Source: Litoreibacter sp.
GTDB lineage: Bacteria > Pseudomonadota > Alphaproteobacteria > Rhodobacterales > Rhodobacteraceae
Reading direction: 5' to 3'
NCBI GenBank assembly: GCA_013042765.1
Contig: JABDPP010000348.1
Coordinates: 1-14,323, forward strand
Length of the DNA: 14,323 nt
The position numbers were made by a program, and so were the translations under genes. Within the stretch, counting starts at the first letter, position 1; each line of letters opens with the position of its first letter. Shown one piece after another: positions 1 to 9,067 of this stretch. The notes under the pieces are model-generated. The model searched no databases and had not been told where the DNA came from. It worked only from the letters and a program-made list of their open reading frames with translations.

Positions 1-51
1 GTTCTCATCCGTTCCGAGGTCCGTGCGCGCGACCCCGGAACGGATGAGAAC
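1..51. repeat. Perfect 16-bp inverted repeat at the left window edge
   Basis: Arm 1 (1-16, gttctcatccgttccg) is the exact reverse complement of arm 2 (36-51). After one mismatch (17/35) a further 4 bp pair (18-21 with 31-34), leaving a 9-nt loop. No T-run follows, so it is not an ordinary intrinsic terminator. It lies in the bchB reading frame, in the variable linker before the C-terminal domain. It starts exactly at base 1 and so may continue beyond the window, or it may be a fold-back artefact at a contig end. Confidence 0.9.
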
Positions 52-210
52 GTTGTCTGGCTTGCGGATGCCGAACGCGAGTTGCGGAAGATCCCGTTCT
101 TCGTGCGGGGCAAGGCCCGCGCGAACACCGAGAAATTCGCCGCCGAGAAAGGTGTAGCAGAAATTAGTGTCGAAACCCTCTATGAGGCAAAGGCCCACTA
201 TGCGCGATAG
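1..210 (+). CDS. bchB: Light-independent protochlorophyllide reductase subunit B, C-terminal end (partial)
   Basis: This is the last 69 codons of a gene that begins left of the window; the frame is open from base 1 to TAG at 208-210. The stretch [20 protein letters not shown] and the ending [12 protein letters not shown] are typical of the small C-terminal domain of BchB (family PCP_red). BchB pairs with BchN to form the catalytic component of the dark-operative reductase, which converts protochlorophyllide to chlorophyllide using electrons from BchL. The following bchH and bchL support this, as bchF-N-B-H-L-M is the standard order. The first ~17 codons form a linker that I cannot match to a conserved pattern, and they contain the inverted repeat described separately, so the first ~35 bases should be treated with caution. 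Confidence 0.93.
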   Translation, partial: VLIRSEVRARDPGTDENVVWLADAERELRKIPFFVRGKARANTEKFAAEKGVAEISVETLYEAKAHYAR

Positions 211-3200
211 CACAGAACATACCGGCTATCGCTTCGTCATCGTGACGCTCGACGCCCATGCGGCAGGGCCGGCGTCGCGTGTGATCGACCGCCTTACCGA
301 TGATTTTCCTGGTCTTTCGGTCAGCATTCACGCCGCCGCCGAGTGGGCGGAAAACCCGCAATCGCTTGACGCCGCGCGCGATGCCGTCCGCCACGGTGAT
401 ATCATCGTATCGAACCTGCTGTTCATCGAAGAACATGTGAAGGCGATCCAGCCGGAGCTTGAGGCCCGGCGTGATCATTGCGACGCAATGATCGGTGTGA
501 TTGCAGATCCCGAAATCGTCAAACTGACCCGGATGGGCGATCTGGACATGTCCAAGCCTGCCTCTGGTGCGATGGCGGTCCTCAAGAAATTGCGCGGCTC
601 TGCCAAGCCTTCCGCCGGATCCGGCCAGAAGCAGATGAAGATGCTTCGCCGTCTTCCGAAGATCCTGAAATACATCCCCGGAAAGTCTCAGGATCTGCGG
701 GCGTGGTTCCTGACGATGCAGTATTGGCTCGGCGGTTCCGACGACAATGTCGAACAGATGATCCGTTACCTCGTAGCCCGCTACTCGACGGACAGAACCT
801 GGAATCAGGTCGAGGCGAAAGCCCCGATCGATTACCCCGATGTCGGGCTCTATCATCCTGATCTTCCGGACCGCATTTGTACCGATCCGGCCGAGTTACC
901 CGGGCCAAAGTCGCCCGACGCCACGGTCGGCCTGCTCATGCTGCGCAGCTATATACTGGCTTCCGACACGGCCCACTACGACGCGGTAATCCGCAGTTTC
1001 GAGGCCCGCAATATTCGCGTTGTACCGGCCTTTGCTGGCGGGCTTGATGGCAGACCGGCCATCGAGGCATATCACAAAGGAAATATCGATGCGCTGGTGT
1101 CACTCACCGGGTTTTCGCTGATCGGGGGGCCTGCCTATAATGACAGTGAGGCCGCGGTCGAGGTTCTGTCAGATCTTGATCTGCCCTACGTCGCGGCGCA
1201 TCCACTTGAGTTTCAGACGCTGGGTCAATGGGCCTCCAGTTCCGGTGGGCTGGGTCCTGTCGAAACCACAATGCTGATCGCGCTACCTGAGATCGATGGT
1301 GCCACCAACCCGACGATGTTTGCCGGACGCCATGGCGATCAGGGATGCAACGGCTGCAAACTCAACTGTCAGAAGGCCGGCGAGACACGTGCGATGTCGC
1401 CCTGTTTCGAACGGATCGAGAAGCTGGTTGAACGCACCCGTAAACTTGCCGTGCTGCGCCGCTCTCCGCCTCAACAGCGCAAGGTTGGGATTGTTCTGTT
1501 CGGCTTTCCACCAAATGCCGGGGCTGTTGGAACGGCAGCCTACCTGAGTGTCTTTGAAAGCCTCCACAACACGCTGCACCGGCTGAAGGCCGAGGGTTAC
1601 GATCTGGAGCCGCCTCAGACGGTCGAGGAATTACGGGCCGTGATCCTTGACGGAAACTCCACTGAATTGGGCACCGAGGCGAATGTAATGGATCATGTTC
1701 CCGCGGACAGGATCGTTCAGCAGACGCCTTGGCTGCCGGAGATCGAAGAGGCTTGGGGACCGGCGCCGGGCAAGCTCCAGTCCGATGGCCGTGGCGTTTT
1801 CGTCCTTGGTGCACAATTTGGAGATGTCTGCGTCGGGGTTCAACCGGCCTTCGGTTATGAAGGCGATCCGATGCGCCTCTTGTTCGAGAAGGGCTTCGCC
1901 CCGACACATGCTTTCACAACCTTCTACCTGTGGCTGAAGAACCAGTTCCAAGCCGACGTCTTGCTGCATTTTGGTATGCACGGCGCGTTGGAATTCATGC
2001 CGGGCCGTCAGGCCGGTATGGGAGAGGGTGACTGGCCCGACCGCCTGATCGGCGACATGCCGAACGTCTATCTCTATGCCTCGAACAACCCGTCTGAAGC
2101 GACGCTGGCCAAGCGCCGTTCAAACGCGATTACTGTGACCCACATGACGCCGCCCCTTGCGGCCTCTGGTCTCTACAAGGGCCTGCTCGAGCTGAAAGAC
2201 AGCCTCACGCGTTGGCGTGCTCTCACACCTGATGCCGCTGAGCGGAAGGAACTTGAAGAGCTGATCGAAACGCAAGCCGACGCTGTAGATATGAGAGGAT
2301 ACGATCCCGGGCAACTCTGGCTGAAACTGCTGGAGACCGAAGATGCGCTGATCACTGATGGTCTGCACATCGTCGGGCGGCCCCTCGATGATGCGACGCG
2401 TGCGGAATATCTGGAGATCATGACCGAAGCGGATGCTGAGACGCGCGCCCGCATCGACTGGCTGCTTCAGGGCGATCACGAATTGACCGGATTGGTCCGC
2501 GCGCTCGACGGGCGCTATGTGCCTCCGGTGCCGGGTGGTGATCTGATCCGGTCTCCCGATGTCCTGCCCACGGGCCGCAATATTCATGCGTTCGACCCGT
2601 TCCGGATGCCAACGGCCTTTGCCATGCAGGATGGTGCCAAACAGGCCCAGACCTTGCTTGATACCCATGACGCCCTGCCGCGCACCGTGGCGCTGGTGCT
2701 TTGGGGATCCGACAACATCAAATCCGATGGCGGTCCGATTGCGCAGGCTCTGGCCCTGATTGGCGCGCGTCCCCGGTTCGACAGCTACGGGCGCTTGTCA
2801 GGAGCCGACCTGGTTCCGCTTGATGAGTTAGGACGCCCCCGGATCGATGTCATCATGACCCTTTCTGGCATCTTCCGCGATCTGCTTCCGCTGCAGACCC
2901 GTATGCTGGCGGAGGCTGCTTTCAAGGCTGCGACAGCCGACGAGCCGCTTGAGCAGAACTTCATCCGCGCCCATGCGCTCGCTTATGCCGAGCAGATGGA
3001 TGTCGATATGGAAACGGCCGCGCTCCGGGTATTCTCGAATGCCGAGGGCGCCTATGGATCAAACGTCAACCAGATCGTGGACAGCTCCGCTTTCGGGGAC
3101 GAAGACGAACTGGCCGATGCCTACGAGGCGCGGAAGTCCTTTGCTTACGGGATGAACGGCAAGCCCACCGCAAATGCAGCGCTGCTGCAGAAGGCCCTCA

Positions 3201-3757
3201 AGGATGTCGATCTCGCCTATCAGAATCTCGAGTCGGTCGAGCTCGGCGTCACAACGGTTGATCATTACTTCGACACGCTGGGGGGTATCTCCCGCGCGGT
3301 AAAACGCGCAAAGGGCGGCGAGGGCGCGCCGGTTTATATTGGCGATCAGACCCGCGGCGGTGAGGGCAAGGTTCGCACGCTGCAGGAACAGGTCGCGCTG
3401 GAAACCCGCAGCCGCGCGCTGAACCCGAAGTTCTACGAAAGCATGCTGAAACACGGCCACGAAGGTGTCCGCCAGATCGAGGCCCATGTCACTAACACGA
3501 TGGGATGGTCGGCCACGACTGGGCAGGTGGAGCCGTGGGTCTATCAGCGGCTGTCGGAGACCTTTGTCCTTGATGAAACCATGCGCCGCCGTTTGGCGGA
3601 TCTGAATCCGGCCGCATCCGCGCGCATGGCAAACCGACTGATCGAAGCGCATGAGCGCAGTTACTGGCAACCCGATGATGAGACCCTGGCCGCCCTTCAA
3701 GCCGGAGCCGATGAACTGGAGGACGCCCTGGAGGGCGTCTCAATGGCCGCTGAATAG
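200..3757 (+). CDS. bchH: Magnesium chelatase subunit H (porphyrin-binding, catalytic)
   Basis: BchH binds protoporphyrin IX and, with the BchI-BchD ATPase complex, inserts Mg2+ as the first committed step of bacteriochlorophyll synthesis in the cytoplasm. The product from ATG 200 is 1185 residues, the normal size for the family. The N-terminus ([14 protein letters not shown], residues ~11-24) and the central block at residues 588-605, including [15 protein letters not shown], are typical of the CobN/Mg-chelatase family. A cysteine cluster (C383, C386, C390, C402) lies in the middle; an oxygen-sensitive iron-sulphur cluster has been reported for R. capsulatus BchH, but linking it to these residues is my inference. 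I chose ATG 200 because AAGG lies 7-10 nt upstream and known BchH proteins start near the VIVTLD motif. In-frame GTG 167 and ATG 182 would add 11 and 6 residues. The start overlaps the bchB stop by 11 nt. Confidence 0.97.
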   Translation: MRDSTEHTGYRFVIVTLDAHAAGPASRVIDRLTDDFPGLSVSIHAAAEWAENPQSLDAARDAVRHGDIIVSNLLFIEEHVKAIQPELEARRDHCDAMIGVIADPEIVKLTRMGDLDMSKPASGAMAVLKKLRGSAKPSAGSGQKQMKMLRRLPKILKYIPGKSQDLRAWFLTMQYWLGGSDDNVEQMIRYLVARYSTDRTWNQVEAKAPIDYPDVGLYHPDLPDRICTDPAELPGPKSPDATVGLLMLRSYILASDTAHYDAVIRSFEARNIRVVPAFAGGLDGRPAIEAYHKGNIDALVSLTGFSLIGGPAYNDSEAAVEVLSDLDLPYVAAHPLEFQTLGQWASSSGGLGPVETTMLIALPEIDGATNPTMFAGRHGDQGCNGCKLNCQKAGETRAMSPCFERIEKLVERTRKLAVLRRSPPQQRKVGIVLFGFPPNAGAVGTAAYLSVFESLHNTLHRLKAEGYDLEPPQTVEELRAVILDGNSTELGTEANVMDHVPADRIVQQTPWLPEIEEAWGPAPGKLQSDGRGVFVLGAQFGDVCVGVQPAFGYEGDPMRLLFEKGFAPTHAFTTFYLWLKNQFQADVLLHFGMHGALEFMPGRQAGMGEGDWPDRLIGDMPNVYLYASNNPSEATLAKRRSNAITVTHMTPPLAASGLYKGLLELKDSLTRWRALTPDAAERKELEELIETQADAVDMRGYDPGQLWLKLLETEDALITDGLHIVGRPLDDATRAEYLEIMTEADAETRARIDWLLQGDHELTGLVRALDGRYVPPVPGGDLIRSPDVLPTGRNIHAFDPFRMPTAFAMQDGAKQAQTLLDTHDALPRTVALVLWGSDNIKSDGGPIAQALALIGARPRFDSYGRLSGADLVPLDELGRPRIDVIMTLSGIFRDLLPLQTRMLAEAAFKAATADEPLEQNFIRAHALAYAEQMDVDMETAALRVFSNAEGAYGSNVNQIVDSSAFGDEDELADAYEARKSFAYGMNGKPTANAALLQKALKDVDLAYQNLESVELGVTTVDHYFDTLGGISRAVKRAKGGEGAPVYIGDQTRGGEGKVRTLQEQVALETRSRALNPKFYESMLKHGHEGVRQIEAHVTNTMGWSATTGQVEPWVYQRLSETFVLDETMRRRLADLNPAASARMANRLIEAHERSYWQPDDETLAALQAGADELEDALEGVSMAAE
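3722..3739 (+). repeat. Short hairpin near the 3' end of bchH
   Basis: GACGCCC (3722-3728) and GGGCGTC (3733-3739) form a perfect 7-bp stem with a TGGA loop, 18 nt before the end of bchH. There is no T-run. It could slow mRNA decay between bchH and bchL, or be chance in GC-rich coding sequence. Confidence 0.4.
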
Positions 3758-3772
3758 CAGCGCCAAACTTTG

Positions 3773-4681
<909 letters not shown>

Positions 4682-4682
<1 letters not shown>

Positions 4683-5389
4683 TGCAGACACTTCGCCCGG
4701 CATATTTCCAGACCCGCGCGCGCGTTGAAGATTACTTCGACCGCTCCGCGACGCATGTCTGGGAACAGCTGACTTCCGATGCTCCGGTATCGGGGGTTCG
4801 GGCGACAGTGCGTGCCGGGCGTGACCAGATGCGGGCGATGATGCTCGCCCAACTGCCGGACGATCTGAGTGGTGCGCGTATTCTCGATGCAGGATGCGGC
4901 ACCGGCGCGATGGCGGTGGAACTGGCTGATCGTGGGGCCGATGTTCTTGCCATCGATATTTCTCCATCCCTGATCGAGATCGCGGAGAAACGTCGCCCGA
5001 CCCGGGTCGCAGGCAGCCTGATGTTCCGGTCCGGCGACATGCTCGACCCGAAATTCGGCGCGTTTGATTACGTCATGGCGATGGACAGCATGATCTATTA
5101 CGGCGCCGACGATATCGGATCGATCCTGTCGGAAATTGCTCCGCGCCTGCGGGGGTCGTTTGTGTTTACCCTGCCGCCACGCACCCGGATGCTGATGGCC
5201 ATGTGGCGGATCGGGAAACTCTTCCCACGTGCCAACCGGTCTCCGGTCATGGTGCCCCATACAAGTGAAGGCATCGCGAACGCCGCTCGGCTGGCCAAGG
5301 CCGACGGGACCCTACACGAGATCGGTGTGGTCAATTCCGGCTTCTACCATTCCACCGCACTGGCCTTCAGATCGCGGGGGCAGGCATGA
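4682..5389 (+). CDS. bchM: Magnesium-protoporphyrin IX O-methyltransferase
   Basis: BchM transfers a methyl group from S-adenosylmethionine to the ring-C propionate of Mg-protoporphyrin IX, giving the monomethyl ester used by the cyclase. The 235-residue product shows the class I methyltransferase fold: motif I ILDAGCGTG at residues 67-75, an acidic residue at the end of the next strand (AIDIS, ~90-94) and MAMDSMIYY at ~132-140. The N-terminus (VEDYFDRSA, VWEQLTS) and ending (NSGFYHS, FRSRG) are typical of BchM. The start overlaps the bchL stop by 1 nt and has no strong Shine-Dalgarno sequence of its own; the stop overlaps the lhaA start by 4 nt (ATGA, 5386-5389). It probably depends on translation from bchL and acts together with BchH. 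Confidence 0.96.
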
Positions 5390-6828
5390 GCGACCAGCCA
5401 AATAACCTCGCAAAGATCACGCTGCGAATGCTGCCGTTCTCGGACGCGGCCAGCGAAGACCTGCCGATGTCTCAGTTGCTGCGCCTATCTCTGTTCCAGA
5501 TCTCCGTTGGTATGGCCGCGGTCATGCTTCTGGGCACGCTCAATCGCGTGATGATTGTCGAGCTTTCGGTGCCCGCGTTCCTCGTGGCGTTCATGATTGC
5601 CCTGCCGGTTCTGATTGCGCCGTTCCGCGCGCTTCTCGGGTTCCGCTCCGATACCTATAGATCGGCGATAGGCTGGAAGCGGATCCCTTACCTATGGTTC
5701 GGCACGCTCTGGCAGATGGGTGGTCTGGCGATCATGCCGATGAGCCTCTTGGTTCTCAGCGGGCAAACCTATTACCAGGTACCCTTCGCTGGCGAAGTTC
5801 TGGCAGCGCTCGCGTTCCTGATGACCGGCCTTGGAATGCATATGACCCAGACCGCGGGTCTTGCACTTGCCGCTGATCGTGCAACCGATGAAACGCGCCC
5901 GCGCGTGGTTGCGCTGCTTTACGTGATGTTCCTGATCGGCATGGGTGTCTCTGCGGTCATCGTTGGTTTCCTGCTCAAGGACTTCAGCAGTCTCAAACTG
6001 ATCCAGGTCGTTCAGGGCACGGCAGTCGCCACGATTTTGCTCAACCTTGTAGCGCTTTGGAAGCAGGAACGCATCGCGCCGATGAGCAAGGCCGAACGCG
6101 CTGCGCCGCGTCCCAAGTTCCGCGAGGCATGGGCCGATTTTGCGGCGGGTGGACAAGCGGGCCGGCTGATCGCCGTCGTCGCACTTGGCACGCTCGGCTT
6201 CAACATGCAGGACGTTCTGCTGGAACCCTATGGCGGGGAGATCCTTGGCCTGTCGGTCAGTGCCACCACGCTGCTGACTGCTATGTGGGCCGCGGGTGCA
6301 CTTGTTGGCTTCGCGCTGGCGGCAAGGTGGCTGTCGGCCAAGGCCGATCCGTATCGCATGGCAGGCCGCGGACTGCTCGTTGGCGTCTGTGCTTTCTGCG
6401 CTGTTATCTTCGCTGCGCCACTCAACTCGTCAGCCCTGTTTTTTGCAGGTGCCGCTGGCATTGGCCTTGGTGGTGGATTGTTCAGCGTGGCGACCCTGAC
6501 GGCGGCCATGACCATGCCGGCGCGTGGTATGGCGGGGCGGGGTCTTGCCCTGGGCGCTTGGGGCGCTGCGCAAGCCACGGCTGCGGGTCTGGGCGTCGCT
6601 ATCGGCGGCTCGGTGCGTGACATCATCAACGCTGCCGCGCTGCAAGGTAATCTTGGCGAGGCTCTGGCCTCGCCCAGCACGGGCTACTCCGTCGTGTACC
6701 ACGTCGAGATTGCCCTGCTGTTTCTCACTCTCATCGTGCTTGGACCGCTTGTGCGGTTCGGGCGGTCACAAATCACAAACCCATCGGAAGACAACCGCAA
6801 GATCGGGCTTGCGGACTTCCCAACCTGA
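5386..6828 (+). CDS. lhaA: LH1 assembly protein LhaA, PucC/BCH2 family of the major facilitator superfamily
   Basis: LhaA is an inner-membrane protein needed for normal assembly of the light-harvesting 1 antenna, perhaps by delivering bacteriochlorophyll or helping alpha/beta insertion. The 480-residue product has about 12 hydrophobic segments. Family signatures are LGTLNRVMIVEL (residues ~49-60) and RALLGFRSDTYRSAIGWKRI (~81-100). A related gene, pucC, serves LH2; the position between bchM and puhA identifies this copy as lhaA. ATGA overlap with bchM suggests coupled translation. In Rhodobacter, promoters for puhA lie inside this gene; I cannot point to one here. A 39-nt gap separates it from puhA. 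Confidence 0.95.
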   Translation: MSDQPNNLAKITLRMLPFSDAASEDLPMSQLLRLSLFQISVGMAAVMLLGTLNRVMIVELSVPAFLVAFMIALPVLIAPFRALLGFRSDTYRSAIGWKRIPYLWFGTLWQMGGLAIMPMSLLVLSGQTYYQVPFAGEVLAALAFLMTGLGMHMTQTAGLALAADRATDETRPRVVALLYVMFLIGMGVSAVIVGFLLKDFSSLKLIQVVQGTAVATILLNLVALWKQERIAPMSKAERAAPRPKFREAWADFAAGGQAGRLIAVVALGTLGFNMQDVLLEPYGGEILGLSVSATTLLTAMWAAGALVGFALAARWLSAKADPYRMAGRGLLVGVCAFCAVIFAAPLNSSALFFAGAAGIGLGGGLFSVATLTAAMTMPARGMAGRGLALGAWGAAQATAAGLGVAIGGSVRDIINAAALQGNLGEALASPSTGYSVVYHVEIALLFLTLIVLGPLVRFGRSQITNPSEDNRKIGLADFPT

Positions 6829-6845
6829 CCCGTCCACCCCACGGG
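6829..6845 (+). repeat. Weak hairpin right after the lhaA stop
   Basis: CCCGT (6829-6833) can pair with ACGGG (6841-6845) around a 7-nt loop, directly after the lhaA stop. Without a T-run it is not a terminator. It might mark the 5' end of a stabilised puhA message, but a 5-bp stem can easily arise by chance. Confidence 0.25.
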
Positions 6846-6854
6846 ATCCTAAAC

Positions 6855-6860
6855 GGAGGA
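6855..6860 (+). promoter_or_regulatory. Ribosome binding site of puhA
   Basis: GGAGGA ends 7 nt before ATG 6868, an optimal spacing. This fits the need to make the H subunit in amounts matching the reaction-centre L and M subunits, more than the assembly factors around it. Confidence 0.75.
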
Positions 6861-6867
6861 TAGACTC

Positions 6868-7635
6868 ATGGTAGAACCATTCTTTGGCAACTTCGATCTT
6901 GCATCGCTCAGCCTCTGGCTGTTCTGGGCATTTTTCGCGGTTCTGATCTACTACCTGCAGACTGAAAACATGCGCGAAGGCTATCCGTTGGAAGACGACG
7001 ACGGAAAGCCTGCGGCGAACCAGGGCCCGTTCCCGGTTCCGAACCCGAAAACATTCAAGCTCGCCCATGGGCGGGGCGAAGTAACCGTGCCCGATCTCCA
7101 GCCGGAGGGGCGCGACGTTGCGCTCAAGCGCACGAACGGAGCCAACGGTTTCCCGATGGATCCAACCGGCGATCCGATGGCCGACGGTGTCGGACCTGCC
7201 TCCTGGGCGCCGCGCCGCGATGTGCCCGAGCTTGACGGACATGGTCATCCAAAGATCGTACCGATGGCTGGTGTCGACAGCTTTGCGGTTGCCGCAGGGC
7301 GTGATCCGCGAGGCTTGCCAGTTCAGTCCGCTGATGGGGAAATCGTCGGGACCATTACGGACATGTGGATCGACGAGCCGGAACAGCTCGTGCGGTATCT
7401 CGAGATGGAACTGGATGCCGACCATGGCGGCGGCAAGCGCCTCGCGCCAATCCAGCTGACCCGGATCAAGAGCGATCGCGTATCGATCCATTCGCTCTAC
7501 GGCAAGCATTTCGCAGGCGTTCCAAAGACCAAGTCCGGCAACCAGGTCACCCTGCTCGAGGAAGACAAGATCTGCGGCTACTACTCCGGAGGCAAACTCT
7601 ACGCCTCGCAGGAGCGGCAGGATCCGCAACTTTAA
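6868..7635 (+). CDS. puhA: Photosynthetic reaction centre H subunit
   Basis: PuhA caps the cytoplasmic face of the reaction centre, stabilises the L/M core and helps deliver protons to the QB quinone. The 255-residue product matches the family's usual ~250-260. One transmembrane helix lies at residues ~12-30 ([20 protein letters not shown] region), followed by [12 protein letters not shown] and a large cytoplasmic beta-barrel domain. E179 in RYLEMEL corresponds by context to the proton-pathway glutamate H173 of R. sphaeroides; the ending [17 protein letters not shown] is also typical. It has its own ribosome binding site, and its TAA overlaps the Shine-Dalgarno sequence of puhB, so the two genes are adjacent in one message. 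Confidence 0.98.
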   Translation: MVEPFFGNFDLASLSLWLFWAFFAVLIYYLQTENMREGYPLEDDDGKPAANQGPFPVPNPKTFKLAHGRGEVTVPDLQPEGRDVALKRTNGANGFPMDPTGDPMADGVGPASWAPRRDVPELDGHGHPKIVPMAGVDSFAVAAGRDPRGLPVQSADGEIVGTITDMWIDEPEQLVRYLEMELDADHGGGKRLAPIQLTRIKSDRVSIHSLYGKHFAGVPKTKSGNQVTLLEEDKICGYYSGGKLYASQERQDPQL

Positions 7636-7640
7636 GGAGG
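7634..7640 (+). promoter_or_regulatory. Ribosome binding site of puhB, overlapping the puhA stop codon
   Basis: AAGGAGG sits 7 nt before ATG 7648, and its first two bases are the last two of the puhA TAA. Ribosomes finishing puhA can expose or reload at this site. Confidence 0.7.
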
Positions 7641-7647
7641 CAAACCG

Positions 7648-8280
7648 ATGCCACATGACGATTTCCACATTGAGCCCGTAGAGGGGCTGCCCGAATTGCC
7701 ACCCGAAGGGGAAAAGATCCTCTGGCAGGGTAAGCCAAACTGGTGGGCTCTTGCCAAAGAGAGCCTCAGCCTGAAGTGGATCATGGGATACTTCGTACTT
7801 CTGGGTGCGTGGAGATCCGTCATGTTGGCCGAGACCCGCGATCTTGTCACGAGCATCGCGGGGGCTTTGCCCTTCCTGATCCTGGGCCTGATTGCCTGCA
7901 GCATCCTCGTTCTGATCGCAATCGTTCAGGCAAGAACGACCGTCTACACGATCACGAACCGCCGCGTTGCCATGCGCATCGGGGCGGCGCTCACCGTGAC
8001 CTTGAACCTGCCCTTCCGCTGGATTGGATCCGTCGATCTTGATCTGCGGCCGAGCGGGACCGGGACCATTGCGCTCGACCTGATCGATGAGGGCACACGG
8101 CTCAGCTACCTCACATGCTGGCCCCATGTCCGGCCGTGGAAGATGAACCCTGTGCAGCCGGCTTTGCGGTGCATCGGTGACGCTGAACACGTTGCAAACA
8201 TACTGGGTGAAGCCGCGCGGACGCACGTGGTGCGCATCCAGACCAAGACACCGGCGCCCGACGCGGTTCCGGCCGAATAG
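7648..8280 (+). CDS. puhB: Photosynthetic complex assembly protein PuhB
   Basis: PuhB is a membrane protein that in Rhodobacter promotes reaction-centre assembly and, indirectly, LH1. The 210-residue product has hydrophobic segments at residues ~43-60 and ~70-95. They are followed by a bacterial PH-like domain with the pattern VYTITNRRVAMR (~99-110), preceded by the characteristic GEKILWQGKPNW (~21-32). The family otherwise includes general membrane PH-domain proteins, but the position after puhA and the length fit PuhB. It is 22 nt upstream of puhC. Its biochemical activity is not known from the sequence. Confidence 0.93.
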   Translation: MPHDDFHIEPVEGLPELPPEGEKILWQGKPNWWALAKESLSLKWIMGYFVLLGAWRSVMLAETRDLVTSIAGALPFLILGLIACSILVLIAIVQARTTVYTITNRRVAMRIGAALTVTLNLPFRWIGSVDLDLRPSGTGTIALDLIDEGTRLSYLTCWPHVRPWKMNPVQPALRCIGDAEHVANILGEAARTHVVRIQTKTPAPDAVPAE

Positions 8281-8302
8281 AAACGAATACGGGAGAATTC
8301 GA

Positions 8303-8758
8303 ATGAGCCATCAGGACCTGATCGATCGCGATCGCGAGATGATCCCGACGCTTCTTCTGAGGGCGCTTCTGGCGCTCGTTCTGATCTGCCTGGGGATTGC
8401 CGTCTTTGCCAGCGTGTCCGGACGCCCGCTGGAGGCCATGCCGCCAAATCTGGAGGTCGTTGAGGAACGACAGATCCAGATTTTCGCGGATCTTTCCGGG
8501 TCGGCGCGAGTTCTTGATGCCAGTGGCACCGTGATCGCCGATTTCAGTCCCGAAGAAGGCGGGTTCGTCTCGGGCATTGGGCGTGTTCTCGAACGTGAAC
8601 GCGCCAAGGTCGGTCTTGCGGGTTCGATGCCCGTTCGCCTGATCAAATACTCTAACGGTCGCCTCGCTTTGCGGGATGACTTCACACCGTGGCGTGCCGA
8701 GCTTCAGGGCTTTGGTCAGACGAACGAAGCCACATTCCACAAGATACTCAACAACTGA
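8303..8758 (+). CDS. puhC: Photosynthetic complex assembly protein PuhC
   Basis: PuhC influences LH1-reaction centre organisation in Rhodobacter. The 151-residue product has a single N-terminal membrane segment at residues ~15-40 and a soluble domain, probably periplasmic, with FADLSGSARVLDASG (~62-76) and a GGFVSGIGRVLERER motif (~86-100) typical of the family. I chose ATG 8303 because GGGAGA lies 7 nt upstream and the membrane segment then sits near the start. The frame is open back to 8177, but the upstream part overlaps puhB and is rich in Arg, so it is a shadow. The next gene starts 12 nt downstream. Confidence 0.93.
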   Translation: MSHQDLIDRDREMIPTLLLRALLALVLICLGIAVFASVSGRPLEAMPPNLEVVEERQIQIFADLSGSARVLDASGTVIADFSPEEGGFVSGIGRVLERERAKVGLAGSMPVRLIKYSNGRLALRDDFTPWRAELQGFGQTNEATFHKILNN

Positions 8759-8770
8759 CGGGAGACAGTA

Positions 8771-9067
8771 ATGGGACTATTCAGCAAAGAAACGGAAACC
8801 GCGCCATGCGAGGTCGAGGTGAGCCACACCTTCGACAGCCTGCATGCGCATGTAAAATTCCTCAACGGTGCCGTCATCAACCCGGGCGATGAGGTGCTTG
8901 TCCACGGCAAGCCTGTCCTCGCCGGTTACGGCGAAGTGGTTGTCGAAGAACGCAGCGCCACGATTACGCGTGCCTCCAAGGTCGAACAGCTCTGGACCCG
9001 GCTCACCGGCGATCTGGAATGTATGGAACTGGCCGAATTCGCCTTTTCGGAAGGAGCCCTGTCATGA
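8771..9067 (+). CDS. bciE: Probable BciE, small subunit needed by the alphaproteobacterial aerobic cyclase
   Basis: This 98-residue soluble protein has no signal peptide, membrane segment or cysteine pair. Its middle (PGDEVLVHGKPVLAGYGEVVVEE, split at residues ~37-60) looks like a small beta-rich domain, followed by a helical tail (SKVEQLWTRLTG). Alphaproteobacterial AcsF is known to require a conserved small protein, BciE, to form the fifth chlorophyll ring. The size, the position between puhC and acsF, and the 4-nt ATGA overlap with acsF (9064-9067) lead me to assign this gene as bciE. That step is inference from context, since I recall no catalytic motif. The start is supported by GGGAGA 5 nt upstream. 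If it is not bciE, it is still the conserved hypothetical gene of this operon. Confidence 0.78.
   Translation: MGLFSKETETAPCEVEVSHTFDSLHAHVKFLNGAVINPGDEVLVHGKPVLAGYGEVVVEERSATITRASKVEQLWTRLTGDLECMELAEFAFSEGALS

Noticed and set aside
2120..3700. Several 180-215-codon minus-strand open frames opposite bchH
   Set aside because: They mirror the codon pattern of bchH and have no ribosome binding sites or motifs that stand out.
6057..6620. A 187-codon plus-strand frame inside lhaA
   Set aside because: It is out of frame with lhaA, rich in Arg/Trp/Cys as typical for a shifted frame, and has no independent support.
6766..8226. A 486-codon open frame on the minus strand across the lhaA end, puhA and puhB
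   Set aside because: It lies fully antisense to three confidently identified genes, has no recognisable motif, and is the kind of shadow frame produced by GC-rich third positions.
8177..8302. An N-terminal extension of puhC by 42 residues
   Set aside because: It overlaps puhB, is very Arg-rich, and the ATG at 8303 has a ribosome binding site and gives the normal PuhC N-terminus.
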